From: Lentisphaeria bacterium
GTDB lineage: Bacteria > Verrucomicrobiota > Lentisphaeria > Oligosphaerales > PUNB01
Direction of reading: 5' to 3'
Assembly (NCBI GenBank): GCA_007133055.1
Contig: SLNM01000020.1
Span: forward strand, 1 to 5,694
DNA: 5,694 nt
Both the position numbers and the translations under genes were made by a program. A model generated the notes under the pieces. That model was not told where the DNA came from. It searched no databases and worked only from the letters and a program-made list of their open reading frames with translations. Each line of letters opens with the position of its first letter. The first letter of the stretch is position 1. Below, one piece after another: positions 1-5,694 of the stretch.

Positions 1-1231
1 CATTTCGCAATTCTCTGTCGAGCAGTTCGAGGGTCTGTGCCAGGACTTCGGGGGAAATTGCGGGATAGCCGAGGTTGGCCGACCTGCCGGCAAAAATTCC
101 GATCAGCAATCCAGCTATCAATGCCGAAAGGATGTATTTAAATTCCCATAAACAGGGAAAAGCATGAATTATATACTGCCGCCACGATACAACTGCGTTG
201 TCCGCAACTGGCCGATAACGAGAAAAGTTGGATTGGCAAAGCGTTTCCCCCGGAGGGTCTTCGCTGTCGGTCGCCGTCAAAGGACCAGTTTCGCGGGGAG
301 AAGAACCCAGGCCGGGCATTTCCCCGCCGCGCCCCTCCCGTGCTCCCGGCGCCGCGCCCGGAACGCCTGGAAGTATGGAAGCTGTCGATGGCGCCGCCGT
401 CGCGGGCGGGCTGACTGGTTTGGCCGGCGGCTTCTCCCTGCCGGTTGTCGGTTGCGCGGCGAGCACGGCGAGGGCGCGGTCGTCCTGGACTTCCGGCTCC
501 CAGAAGGTTTCGGTCAGGAAGCGCAGCATTTCGCGACGGCCGAAACTGCCTTCCCGAACACATTGCATAATCTTGGCGAGGCCGGGCGTTATCTGATTGT
601 TCTGGCTGTTAACCAGGCGCTCGGCGGCACCGTCGCTCATCGCCGCGATGCCCGTGACTTTGTCGATCAAGGACAAGCCGCCGCGAATTTGCTGTGCCTT
701 GGTCTTTTCGCCGACAAAGCAGGTTTGATTGGCGAACTCGCCGCGTTCCGGCCCGCTGAGCACTGCCAGTTCTCCGTTTTGTTCGACGACCAGAGCGCCG
801 TCGCCGACATGCACCCAGGCCATTCTTCTTTCACCGATCAGCGCCATCAGCAAAGTGTGCTCCAACTCTGCCGGTGGCAGGCTGCAACGCTCTGCCAAAC
901 CCCGGTGGCGCGTCAGAATCATTTGGAACAGTAAATCCTTCATCAAAGGCCACAATGTTCCGGCCCGTTCATGGTCGGGGTGATCAAGGGTGTCTTGCAG
1001 GAGCACACCGTTGGCTCCTGCGAACTCGGCAACCACGCGACAGGCGGCCTCGGCACCGATTTCGGAACGCCTGGCGCTGCCGCGACCGTCGGCCAGAACC
1101 AGAAACGACCGCGGGGCGCCCGCGGCCAGCGCGGCATCCTGGCAGGGCAGCCCTTCTCTCAGGTGTCTGCGTCCGGGAACACTGGCGGCCACTGACGCCC
1201 AGTACATTGAAGATGCGATTCGGGATTCCAC
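1..1231 (-). CDS. Membrane-anchored PP2C-type Ser/Thr phosphatase of a TerY-P triad (3' end off the window)
   Basis: This frame has no stop from 1231 to the left edge (410 codons), so the protein is partial at its C-terminus. Numbered from the GTG, it has PP2C_2-like motifs in order: W11 and GRRH then PCQD (D32), ADGRGSARRSEIGA (D48), HVGDGA (141-146), MSDGAAERL (D200) and DDRALAVL (D250/D251). The four metal-binding Asp positions of PP2C enzymes are therefore present and it is probably active, removing phosphate from Ser/Thr of a cytoplasmic partner, likely the product of the neighbouring kinase. Residues about 261-330 form a low-complexity Pro/Ala/Gly linker. Residues about 353-382 are hydrophobic, with a membrane helix near 366-382 (ILSALIAGLLIGIFAG), followed by at least 28 residues probably outside the inner membrane. 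The start chosen is GTG 1231, which has GGAGG 7 nt upstream; the alternative ATG at 1207 fits the usual family N-terminus but has no ribosome binding site. Only 2 nt separate it from the VWA stop. Family call firm; anchored topology inferred. Confidence 0.9.
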   Translation of the reverse strand, partial: MESRIASSMYWASVAASVPGRRHLREGLPCQDAALAAGAPRSFLVLADGRGSARRSEIGAEAACRVVAEFAGANGVLLQDTLDHPDHERAGTLWPLMKDLLFQMILTRHRGLAERCSLPPAELEHTLLMALIGERRMAWVHVGDGALVVEQNGELAVLSGPERGEFANQTCFVGEKTKAQQIRGGLSLIDKVTGIAAMSDGAAERLVNSQNNQITPGLAKIMQCVREGSFGRREMLRFLTETFWEPEVQDDRALAVLAAQPTTGREKPPAKPVSPPATAAPSTASILPGVPGAAPGAREGRGGEMPGLGSSPRETGPLTATDSEDPPGETLCQSNFSRYRPVADNAVVSWRQYIIHAFPCLWEFKYILSALIAGLLIGIFAGRSANLGYPAISPEVLAQTLELLDRELRN

Positions 1232-1233
1232 GA

Positions 1234-1944
1234 CTATGCCTCCACGCAAGCCCAGCCATCGATATTCGGCAGTCTTACCGACTGCTCGCCGACCGAGCTG
1301 CGACTGACCGCCGCCATGCTTTGGCTGAGCCATTCGAAGAATTGACAGAAGCGCAGGCCTTGCAGGCGTTTTGGCGGACGGTTGTCGGGGCATATTTCGG
1401 TCAGAGTCGGCATATCCACGTATGGACCGACTCCCACGCCGAGGAAAACCAACTTGCGGTTTCGCGCTTCATTCTGCACATTTTGGGCGGCTTCCCGCCA
1501 CTGGTCGGTGGGGGCGCCGTCGGTCATCAGCACCATCCAAGGCTGATAGTAGGCGATGCCCTTGGCTCGATATTCGCGCTTGCGTTTTTTCAGGAGATCC
1601 AGTCCGCGCTCGAGCGCCTGTCCCATCGGAGTCAGGCCGCCGGCTTTGAAGCGGGGCGGCTGCACTTCCTCCACCCTGGCACAGGAGGTGAATGGCATGA
1701 CCAGAGATACGCCTTGGTCAGAGGCGCCAAAGGCAATGACCGCGGTCTCGACCGAAAACCGGCTGAAGTCATCCTGCCGAATCTCCTCGAAGTAGGTTTT
1801 TACTCCCTCGTTCAGCTCGGCAATCGGTTCTCCCGACATTGAATGCGAGGTGTCAAGCAGCAGGACGCAGGGACAGCGCGGCGCCGGATTGATGCTGGCG
1901 TTGTAGACCTGGATTCCGTATTCATTGTCGGATTGGCTTTGCAT
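1234..1944 (-). CDS. TerY/YegL-like von Willebrand factor A domain protein
   Basis: The protein has 236 residues and is essentially one VWA domain, close to the usual length of stand-alone TerY/YegL proteins. The metal-ion-dependent adhesion site (MIDAS) is complete: DTSHS at 31-35, Thr105 in GGLTPMG, and Asp142 in LMTDGAPTD. Hydrophobic strands precede the first and last of these (VLLL at 27-30, WMVLM at 136-140). It ends in an LP..GW motif (225-231), which I recall as typical of this family. No zinc-ribbon (TerY-C) extension, signal peptide or membrane helix is seen. VWA domains bind protein ligands through a divalent metal, so this is likely a cytoplasmic adaptor or target of the kinase and phosphatase encoded on either side. 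The frame is open up to an ATG at 2031 that overlaps the kinase stop as ATGA, but the internal ATG at 1944 is preferred. It has AAAGGAG 6 nt upstream, and the VWA fold starts just after it, whereas the extra 29 residues are polar and unlike the family. Confidence 0.92.
   Translation of the reverse strand: MQSQSDNEYGIQVYNASINPAPRCPCVLLLDTSHSMSGEPIAELNEGVKTYFEEIRQDDFSRFSVETAVIAFGASDQGVSLVMPFTSCARVEEVQPPRFKAGGLTPMGQALERGLDLLKKRKREYRAKGIAYYQPWMVLMTDGAPTDQWREAAQNVQNEARNRKLVFLGVGVGPYVDMPTLTEICPDNRPPKRLQGLRFCQFFEWLSQSMAAVSRSSVGEQSVRLPNIDGWACVEA
1239..1243 (-). promoter_or_regulatory. Ribosome binding site deciding the GTG start of the PP2C gene
   Basis: On the minus strand GGAGG lies inside the last codons of the VWA gene, 7 nt before GTG 1231. 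The in-frame ATG at 1207 has no Shine-Dalgarno sequence within range. This favours the GTG start and implies translational coupling between the VWA protein and the phosphatase. Confidence 0.65.
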
Positions 1945-1948
1945 GATT

Positions 1949-1970
1949 GTCTCCTTTGCGGTTATTGTAC
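1949..1970 (-). promoter_or_regulatory. Leader and ribosome binding site of the VWA gene (shared motif, copy 1)
   Basis: This lies in the AT-rich 83 nt gap between the kinase stop and the VWA start. Read on the minus strand it contains ACAATAACCG, then AAAGGAGAC, ending 4 nt before ATG 1944. The same layout occurs before the genes starting at 4275 and 5572. TACAAT (1964-1969) resembles a -10 box but has no acceptable -35 element 16-18 nt upstream, so I call only the ribosome binding site with confidence. Confidence 0.55.
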
Positions 1971-2027
1971 TATTCCCGAGGATTCTATTTCTGGGATTTT
2001 TCTGGTCACTTTTATTAAAGCGCCTAA

Positions 2028-3203
2028 TCATGCGTTTTTCCGAAACAGTCGGGAACCTTGTGACGCTGTGCCTTTCCGTCGACCGGAATCACTGCCACGA
2101 TAATGGCTGGACTTTGGGGCGCTCGGCACCAAATGCGGGTCGAACCAGCCTTTGTTCAGGCGTTCCAGATATTCGTCAAGCGCATCGTTCCATTCTTCGA
2201 GCAAGGTTCTGGCGGCGGGGTCGCCGTGTCCGTCGCGAAATGTCCTGATAAACAGATCCTTCAGCCTGAATGGCAAATGACTCCAGATTTTATACCAGGG
2301 ACCTCGCGGCAGTCGGCAGCCAGCCCCCAGGCCGAAAGCGCAATGTCCGGACTTCAGGTTCGCCACCGGGTCTTCGCCGTAGGTTCGGCTGTACGGATGC
2401 AAGCCCAGCATAAACATCCGAAACAGCATGATGGCCACGGAAAACAATTCCTGTTCGAAGGTGCGCCGGACTCGGCTGTAGTCCCGGCCGAGCAATTCCG
2501 GCGCCATGAGCATGGGCACTCCCACCGGGCATGTGTGCAAGCCTGTCGTCCCGGCAATTTGATAGCTGTCGCAGTCGATGCCGCGAACTTCGCAGGTTTG
2601 CGGATCGACAAGTAGATTGCCCGGATTGATGTCTCCGATGATCACTTGGTTCCGGTGTGCCTTGCCGACCAGCGAGACAAAGCTGCGGGCGCACTTCAGG
2701 ATTTCCCGGCGCGACCAGTGGGGCAGACGCTCGGCAATCAACTGGGGCTGGCACAGTGTCTGCATCTGCACTCCGGCCAGCCGTCGCATGGCGTAGCCGC
2801 GCCAGGTCCCTGCTTCGTCGAAGACCAGCAATCGAGGCCAGCCGAACAGAGGCGAGTTCAGCATAGGTCTCATTTGACGCATGGCTTCGAGCTTGGTTTG
2901 AAGCCGGTCGCCGTTCCGGGCACGGACATGATAGATTTTCACCAATACATCTTGATGGTCGGCAAGCGGATAGACTTTGCCTTCGCCGCCTTTGGCCATT
3001 AGCGGGCCGAGGCGACGCTCGATACCGTTGCGATCAAAGACAAGTTGCGGCTCGGACCGAGTTTTGCTGCGGGCACCCCGCATCTGGTCGGCAGTGGCCT
3101 GGTCGCACCACGGACGGTCTTTGCCCGGAGCAGGACAGTGCGCCTTAACATGGCCTATGGCCTGTCCGAAAAATCTACCGAAGCTGTAAATCACTTTTCC
3201 CAT
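2028..3203 (-). CDS. YegI-like Ser/Thr protein kinase of a TerY-P triad
   Basis: A protein of 391 residues with a eukaryotic-type kinase fold. The Gly-rich loop is AKGGEGKVY (70-78), the ATP-binding Lys is K89 in VLVKIYH, and the likely helix-C Glu is E106. The catalytic loop IIGDINPGNLLV (188-199) supplies D191 and N196. The metal-binding Asp is in GIDCDSYQI (D210/D212) where most kinases have DFG, and MAPELLG (233-239) is the APE motif. The usual HRD His-Arg is replaced by Ile-Gly, and DxDS(Y/F)QI in place of DFG is, as I recall, a hallmark of the TerY-P/YegI kinase branch, so activity is still likely. Residues 1-53 are an extension ahead of the kinase lobe, basic overall and not recognised. 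After about residue 345 the tail is polar and basic and lacks the Cys-rich ribbon found in some relatives. No membrane helix is seen, so it is probably cytoplasmic. The start ATG 3203 has AGGA 9 nt upstream and an in-frame stop just before it. The gap to the upstream gene is 37 nt. Confidence 0.9.
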   Translation of the reverse strand: MGKVIYSFGRFFGQAIGHVKAHCPAPGKDRPWCDQATADQMRGARSKTRSEPQLVFDRNGIERRLGPLMAKGGEGKVYPLADHQDVLVKIYHVRARNGDRLQTKLEAMRQMRPMLNSPLFGWPRLLVFDEAGTWRGYAMRRLAGVQMQTLCQPQLIAERLPHWSRREILKCARSFVSLVGKAHRNQVIIGDINPGNLLVDPQTCEVRGIDCDSYQIAGTTGLHTCPVGVPMLMAPELLGRDYSRVRRTFEQELFSVAIMLFRMFMLGLHPYSRTYGEDPVANLKSGHCAFGLGAGCRLPRGPWYKIWSHLPFRLKDLFIRTFRDGHGDPAARTLLEEWNDALDEYLERLNKGWFDPHLVPSAPKSSHYRGSDSGRRKGTASQGSRLFRKNA

Positions 3204-3212
3204 ATGGCTATG

Positions 3213-3216
3213 TCCT
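3213..3216 (-). promoter_or_regulatory. Weak ribosome binding site of the kinase gene
   Basis: AGGA on the minus strand lies 9 nt before ATG 3203. It is weaker than the GGAGAC sites of the neighbouring genes, and this gene lacks their shared leader. This may set kinase expression lower, which is an inference. Confidence 0.45.
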
Positions 3217-3240
3217 ATTCATTAAAATGGATTCATCAGA

Positions 3241-4275
3241 CTAATAACCATAGGCATCAAGGCGTTGGCGGCGGAGAATCTCGTCTTCGGCGTCCGTCCT
3301 CGTGCTCCAGCTTTCACCCGCCTGCTCGGCCACGGTACGGGTGGCCGCGTAACCGCCTACGCCTCCTGCCAGGCCGCCAATCACACCGCCGATCGCGGTG
3401 CCGATGCCGGGACAGATTAAGGTGCCGACGGCCGCGCCGCCGGCCGCCCCCGCCTTGGCACCGCCGATGCCGCCGGCCACACTGGAGCCGGTGGCGACAT
3501 GTCTGGCAGTGCGCTGCGAGGCGCTCAGCTCGCCGTTGGCGTAGGCGGTTTCCGTCCCGTAGGCTTCGTAGGCAACAACCGCAACAAGCACGGGGACCGC
3601 CGACCGTCTGGCCACTGCCTTGACTCCGGAGAATCTCCCGGCCTGGGTCGTGGCCTGACGGGCGTTCGATGCGACGGTCGACCGGCTGTGCAGTGCGCCA
3701 CCCCGTACAGACCGTCCGATTTGCGGCCCCGAATTGTCGAGCCAGGCGGGAAGGCGGTGTTCCGGCGGCAGACGCCTAAATCGTCTGATATGGCGCAAAA
3801 TGGCCTGTGCCTTCCTTTGCATGGCGGGCGTAACCCGATGACCATCGACCATGGCTCGACCGGTTTCGACGCCTCTGGCGCTGGCGATGTCCTGCAGTTT
3901 GTGTATGCGCGCCTGATTCAGGGTCTGGGGCGATACCGTGCCATCGCCGGAGAACACGCGGGCCGCGCGAACCGGATTGTGCCTCTGCGCCCGATGGTTG
4001 CCGACACTCAAGGTGCCGCCACCGGCCATGTGATTTCTGCTCTGCCCGGCACGGGTGGCCGGATTGTCCATCCAGCGGCTGATCGAGCGTGCTTTCTCGG
4101 CCGTCACACCGCCTTGCAGGTCGAGCATTCCGGCCAGGTCGCCGATGCCTTCGAGATGCATTTGCCAGGAGGGGAAGGCATGGACTGGCGGGGCAAGGGA
4201 AAGGGCGATGAAGATGGCTGCCAGGCAGATTGCGATTGTGGTAAAGCGGCTGGAATGAGGAATTTGCATGGTCAT
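3241..4275 (-). CDS. Exported protein with C-terminal glycine-zipper region, function unknown
   Basis: The protein has 344 residues and no family I can name. The N-terminus is a clear Sec signal peptide: a polar/basic start, a hydrophobic core about 13-28 (TIAICLAAIFIALSLA), then VHA at 31-33 with likely cleavage before F34. The mature middle part (about 40-222) is Arg/His-rich and polar. A short hydrophobic stretch follows at about 226-237 (AVPVLVAVVAYE). Residues 263-310 then form a long Gly/Ala-rich segment with repeated GxxxG spacing (for example GTAIGGVIGGLAGG), a glycine zipper of the kind that packs in membranes in pore-forming, surface or toxin-associated proteins. The last 34 residues are charged. 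It is therefore probably periplasmic or secreted, with a membrane-inserting domain. The start ATG 4275 has GGAG 8 nt upstream; the ATG two codons later is less well placed. The gene lies 73 nt after the anchored helical protein and 37 nt before the kinase. A structural envelope role and an effector role are both possible. Confidence 0.8.
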   Translation of the reverse strand: MTMQIPHSSRFTTIAICLAAIFIALSLAPPVHAFPSWQMHLEGIGDLAGMLDLQGGVTAEKARSISRWMDNPATRAGQSRNHMAGGGTLSVGNHRAQRHNPVRAARVFSGDGTVSPQTLNQARIHKLQDIASARGVETGRAMVDGHRVTPAMQRKAQAILRHIRRFRRLPPEHRLPAWLDNSGPQIGRSVRGGALHSRSTVASNARQATTQAGRFSGVKAVARRSAVPVLVAVVAYEAYGTETAYANGELSASQRTARHVATGSSVAGGIGGAKAGAAGGAAVGTLICPGIGTAIGGVIGGLAGGVGGYAATRTVAEQAGESWSTRTDAEDEILRRQRLDAYGY

Positions 4276-4281
4276 GTCAGG

Positions 4282-4297
4282 GTCTCCGTTATTGTTC
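4282..4297 (-). promoter_or_regulatory. Leader and ribosome binding site of the glycine-zipper gene (shared motif, copy 2)
   Basis: Minus-strand GAACAATAACGGAGAC ends 6 nt before ATG 4275. It matches the leader of the VWA gene apart from six fewer bases between the ACAATAAC block and GGAGAC. It sits in the 73 nt AT-rich gap after the 407-residue gene. I see no strong terminator hairpin in that gap. Confidence 0.5.
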
Positions 4298-4348
4298 TAT
4301 TGTCATCTGATTTTCTCACACCTTGTATCATTAGTTAAGGAGCGACGA

Positions 4349-5572
4349 TCATATTTTTCCGAGGGGTAAAGGCCAATAGCGCAACCTGAAATAAATCCGG
4401 ACTAGGTCCTGGATAGGCTTGTGGTTATCACTGGCTCCTGCGGGTTCGACTGCGGTCTGCGCGGGTATGGGCGTGTCGATGGGCTGCTGAATATGCGCAT
4501 CCTCACTGTCCAGGTCGAAATCCCGCCAATCTGCCAGCAAGCTCACTTCCTCCTCGGAGACAGACGGGTAGTCGGCATTTTTTTGGTATGGCGGCAGTGA
4601 GCGTCGGTTCCGCAATCTTTGCCGCATGCTTCGGTTCAGTCTCCCCTCGGCTTGTTCGTACAGTCTTTCCGCCTCGGCATAGGCCAGCGGCGAAACCCTC
4701 GCTTCAGTCAGAACCCTGCGACTGCGCTGGGCGGCCACCAGCAACAGCTCCTGATTGTCGCGCGGGCGACCAAACAGCCGCCAGTTGAAGCTTTTGCGAT
4801 CTTGAAGCCGCAACAGCTCTTCCGCCTCTCGCAGGTCTTGCCCGGCCTGTTCGGCAATGAAGTCTGCCTGAACCTTTGTCAAACGCTCGGCTATGTCTTG
4901 TTTCCGAAAACGGTATTCGATGCGGGCTTCGTCCAGTTTCTCCCGCCATTCTTCAAGCAGTGCGTCAAATTCAAAACGTTCGTCGCTGCCCCACTCATTC
5001 GAGGCAAGGTTTTCCTGAAGCAAGCCGACAATGCTTTCGGCCGCGGCGATGGCTCGTGTCCAGGTTTCGGCTTCTTCATATTGTCGATGCCAGTGGACAA
5101 AGCGGTTGCCGAAGTCTTGGGCTCTCGCAATTCGTCTGGCGTAGCGCGAACGAACGGCCAACCAGTGTTTCTGATCCGGCGACAGGGAATGGGCACGGGC
5201 GGTTTCGGCCAGCCAGAGAAATCGCTCGGAAACCGCGATGGCATAGCTTGGCGTGTCATCCGCGGTCAGGGTGTCCAGTTCGCCCCAGGTTCTTTCCAGA
5301 TCCTGGCGCAACAGGGCGGGGAAGCTTCCGGGGAAGGACAGCGAGCGCCAGTCATTCATATTCCGGCTTTGATCCTTGCCTGTCGCCTCGCCGCCGGCAT
5401 TGCCCAGGGCTTGTCTACTGCTCTGAGCGAGAGCAGCACAGCCGATCACAGTCAGTGCCAGACCAAGCAGGACGGCCAGGTAAAAGCCGGTGACGACGGT
5501 TCGCGATGAATCTTCTGAACGAGACTCGACAATGGCTTCGCATGTGGCTTGGTGATGGTTGGTTTTGGACAT
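4349..5572 (-). CDS. Single-pass envelope protein with long alpha-helical extracytoplasmic domain, function unknown
   Basis: The protein has 407 residues and I do not recognise a family. A polar, slightly acidic N-terminal tail (1-28) is followed by one hydrophobic segment at about 29-49 (FYLAVLLGLALTVIGCAALA). This segment contains a lipobox-like VIGC (Cys45) and an ALA site (47-49), so it could be a signal anchor, a lipoprotein signal or a cleaved signal. The 28-residue tail makes a plain anchor the most likely reading. From about 85 to 325 the sequence is rich in Glu, Arg, Ala, Leu and Gln with few prolines or glycines. It looks largely helical and probably coiled-coil in parts (for example LLEEWREKLDEARIEYRFR). 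A Ser/Glu/Asp-rich and Pro-containing stretch follows, then a distinct aromatic/basic end (IYFRLRYWPLPLGKI). As the first gene of the set, preceded by a strong AAGGAG site, it may be a scaffold or sensor for the kinase/VWA/phosphatase module. That role is inference from position. Confidence 0.8.
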   Translation of the reverse strand: MSKTNHHQATCEAIVESRSEDSSRTVVTGFYLAVLLGLALTVIGCAALAQSSRQALGNAGGEATGKDQSRNMNDWRSLSFPGSFPALLRQDLERTWGELDTLTADDTPSYAIAVSERFLWLAETARAHSLSPDQKHWLAVRSRYARRIARAQDFGNRFVHWHRQYEEAETWTRAIAAAESIVGLLQENLASNEWGSDERFEFDALLEEWREKLDEARIEYRFRKQDIAERLTKVQADFIAEQAGQDLREAEELLRLQDRKSFNWRLFGRPRDNQELLLVAAQRSRRVLTEARVSPLAYAEAERLYEQAEGRLNRSMRQRLRNRRSLPPYQKNADYPSVSEEEVSLLADWRDFDLDSEDAHIQQPIDTPIPAQTAVEPAGASDNHKPIQDLVRIYFRLRYWPLPLGKI

Positions 5573-5578
5573 GGCTGC

Positions 5579-5600
5579 GTCTCCTTATCGGTTTTTGTTG
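5579..5600 (-). promoter_or_regulatory. Leader and ribosome binding site of the first gene (shared motif, copy 3)
   Basis: On the minus strand an ACAAAAACCG block is followed by ATAAGGAGAC, ending 6 nt before ATG 5572. Over 22 aligned positions it matches the leader of the VWA gene at 17. The strong AAGGAG supports the chosen start of the 407-residue protein. Confidence 0.55.
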
Positions 5601-5694
5601 GGGTGCTCTGTCATAACTAAAGCAGGGGAAAAAGAAAATTTCCGAAAGGATGTGGCCGGCAATGCGTAATCAGGCAGGAGAAGAAAACAAAGGG
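5601..5694 (-). other. Upstream region of the operon, no gene recognised
   Basis: This AT-rich, pyrimidine-rich stretch (on the minus strand) precedes the first gene and would be the natural place for the operon promoter. I could not find a -35/-10 pair with acceptable spacing. One minus-strand frame is open from the right edge to a TAG near 5617 and another runs to a TAA at 5587, so the tail of an upstream gene cannot be excluded. Neither gives a recognisable protein end. A small plus-strand frame opening at 5650 and leaving the window is also uninformative. Confidence 0.3.

Noticed and set aside
138..563. Minus-strand frame of 141 codons inside the phosphatase gene
   Set aside because: It is another frame of the same stretch that encodes the PP2C C-terminal part and linker. 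Its Arg/Gly-rich composition is typical of a frame shadow. I checked for a frameshift and found the PP2C frame continuous.
164..934. Long plus-strand frame of 256 codons opposite the phosphatase gene
   Set aside because: It is antisense to a frame with complete PP2C motifs, its translation is Arg/Pro-rich without domain signals, and it has no convincing ribosome binding site. It is a shadow of GC-rich coding DNA.
984..1259. Minus-strand frame of 91 codons at the start of the phosphatase gene, suggesting a broken PP2C
   Set aside because: The true frame runs intact from 1231 to the left edge and carries all PP2C motifs. No frameshift is needed to explain it.
874..1842. Plus-strand frame of 322 codons opposite the VWA and phosphatase genes
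   Set aside because: It is antisense to two well-supported genes and spans their junction. Its translation has no recognisable domain.
1964..1990. TACAAT as a possible -10 promoter box before the VWA gene
   Set aside because: No acceptable -35 sequence lies 16-18 nt upstream, and the same block recurs as part of the leader motif before other genes. Promoter activity is possible but not supported.
1972..2000. Imperfect inverted repeat in the kinase-VWA gap (AATCCC and GGGAAT, 15 nt apart)
   Set aside because: The stem has only about five pairs, with one mismatch and a large loop, and there is no following U-run. It is too weak for a terminator or operator call.
3499..4338. Plus-strand frame of 279 codons opposite the glycine-zipper gene
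   Set aside because: The minus-strand product has a textbook signal peptide and glycine zipper. The plus frame has neither a ribosome binding site nor a domain signal.
4619..5509. Plus-strand frame of 296 codons opposite the 407-residue gene
   Set aside because: The minus-strand frame has the better start (AAGGAG site), a membrane segment and helix-forming composition. The plus frame looks like an antisense shadow.
5637..5650. Small palindrome TCCGAAAGGA upstream of the first gene
   Set aside because: A three-pair stem around GAAA is expected by chance and has no supporting context.

Overview
The window carries five genes, all on the minus strand and read from high to low coordinates with short gaps, so it looks like one operon. 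In transcription order they are: an anchored helical envelope protein (5572-4349), an exported glycine-zipper protein (4275-3241), a serine/threonine kinase-like protein (3203-2028), a stand-alone von Willebrand factor A (VWA) protein of the TerY/YegL type (1944-1234), and a PP2C-type phosphatase whose C-terminal end runs off the left edge (1231 to below 1). The phosphatase is missing from a simple complete-ORF list because no stop codon lies inside the window. Its frame is nevertheless open without interruption for 410 codons and carries all the expected PP2C motifs.

The last three genes form the known 'TerY-P triad' (VWA + PP2C phosphatase + kinase), the arrangement also seen in Escherichia coli yegI/yegK/yegL and in many tellurium-resistance-type stress or conflict loci. 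That identification rests on motifs read directly from the sequence. The kinase has a Gly-rich loop, an invariant Lys, a GDINPGN catalytic loop, DCD in place of DFG, and APE. The VWA protein has DxSxS, a MIDAS Thr and a TDG Asp. The phosphatase has QD, ADGxGS, HVGDGA, MSDG and DDRA.

Two features are less usual. The triad is preceded by two proteins that each have an N-terminal export or membrane signal. The phosphatase itself has a Pro/Ala/Gly-rich linker followed by a transmembrane helix and an extracytoplasmic tail. Together this suggests cytoplasmic reversible phosphorylation physically linked to the cell envelope. A possible working model, which is inference only, is that the kinase and phosphatase set the phosphorylation state of the VWA protein or another target. 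The phosphatase tail and the anchored helical protein would sense or act at the membrane, and the glycine-zipper protein would insert into or act on a membrane.

Three of the five genes share a related leader just upstream of the start, an AT-rich ACAATAAC-like block followed by GGAGAC as the ribosome binding site. The kinase lacks it, and the phosphatase is instead translated from a GTG closely coupled to the VWA stop.

The organism is probably a Gram-negative bacterium. The coding DNA is moderately GC-rich, CTG/GCC/GGC codons are favoured, and there is a Sec signal peptide with an AxA-type site. A gammaproteobacterium or betaproteobacterium would fit, but the window does not fix the taxon. 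No tRNA, rRNA, CRISPR array, insertion sequence or convincing terminator was seen. The plus strand shows only antisense shadow frames.
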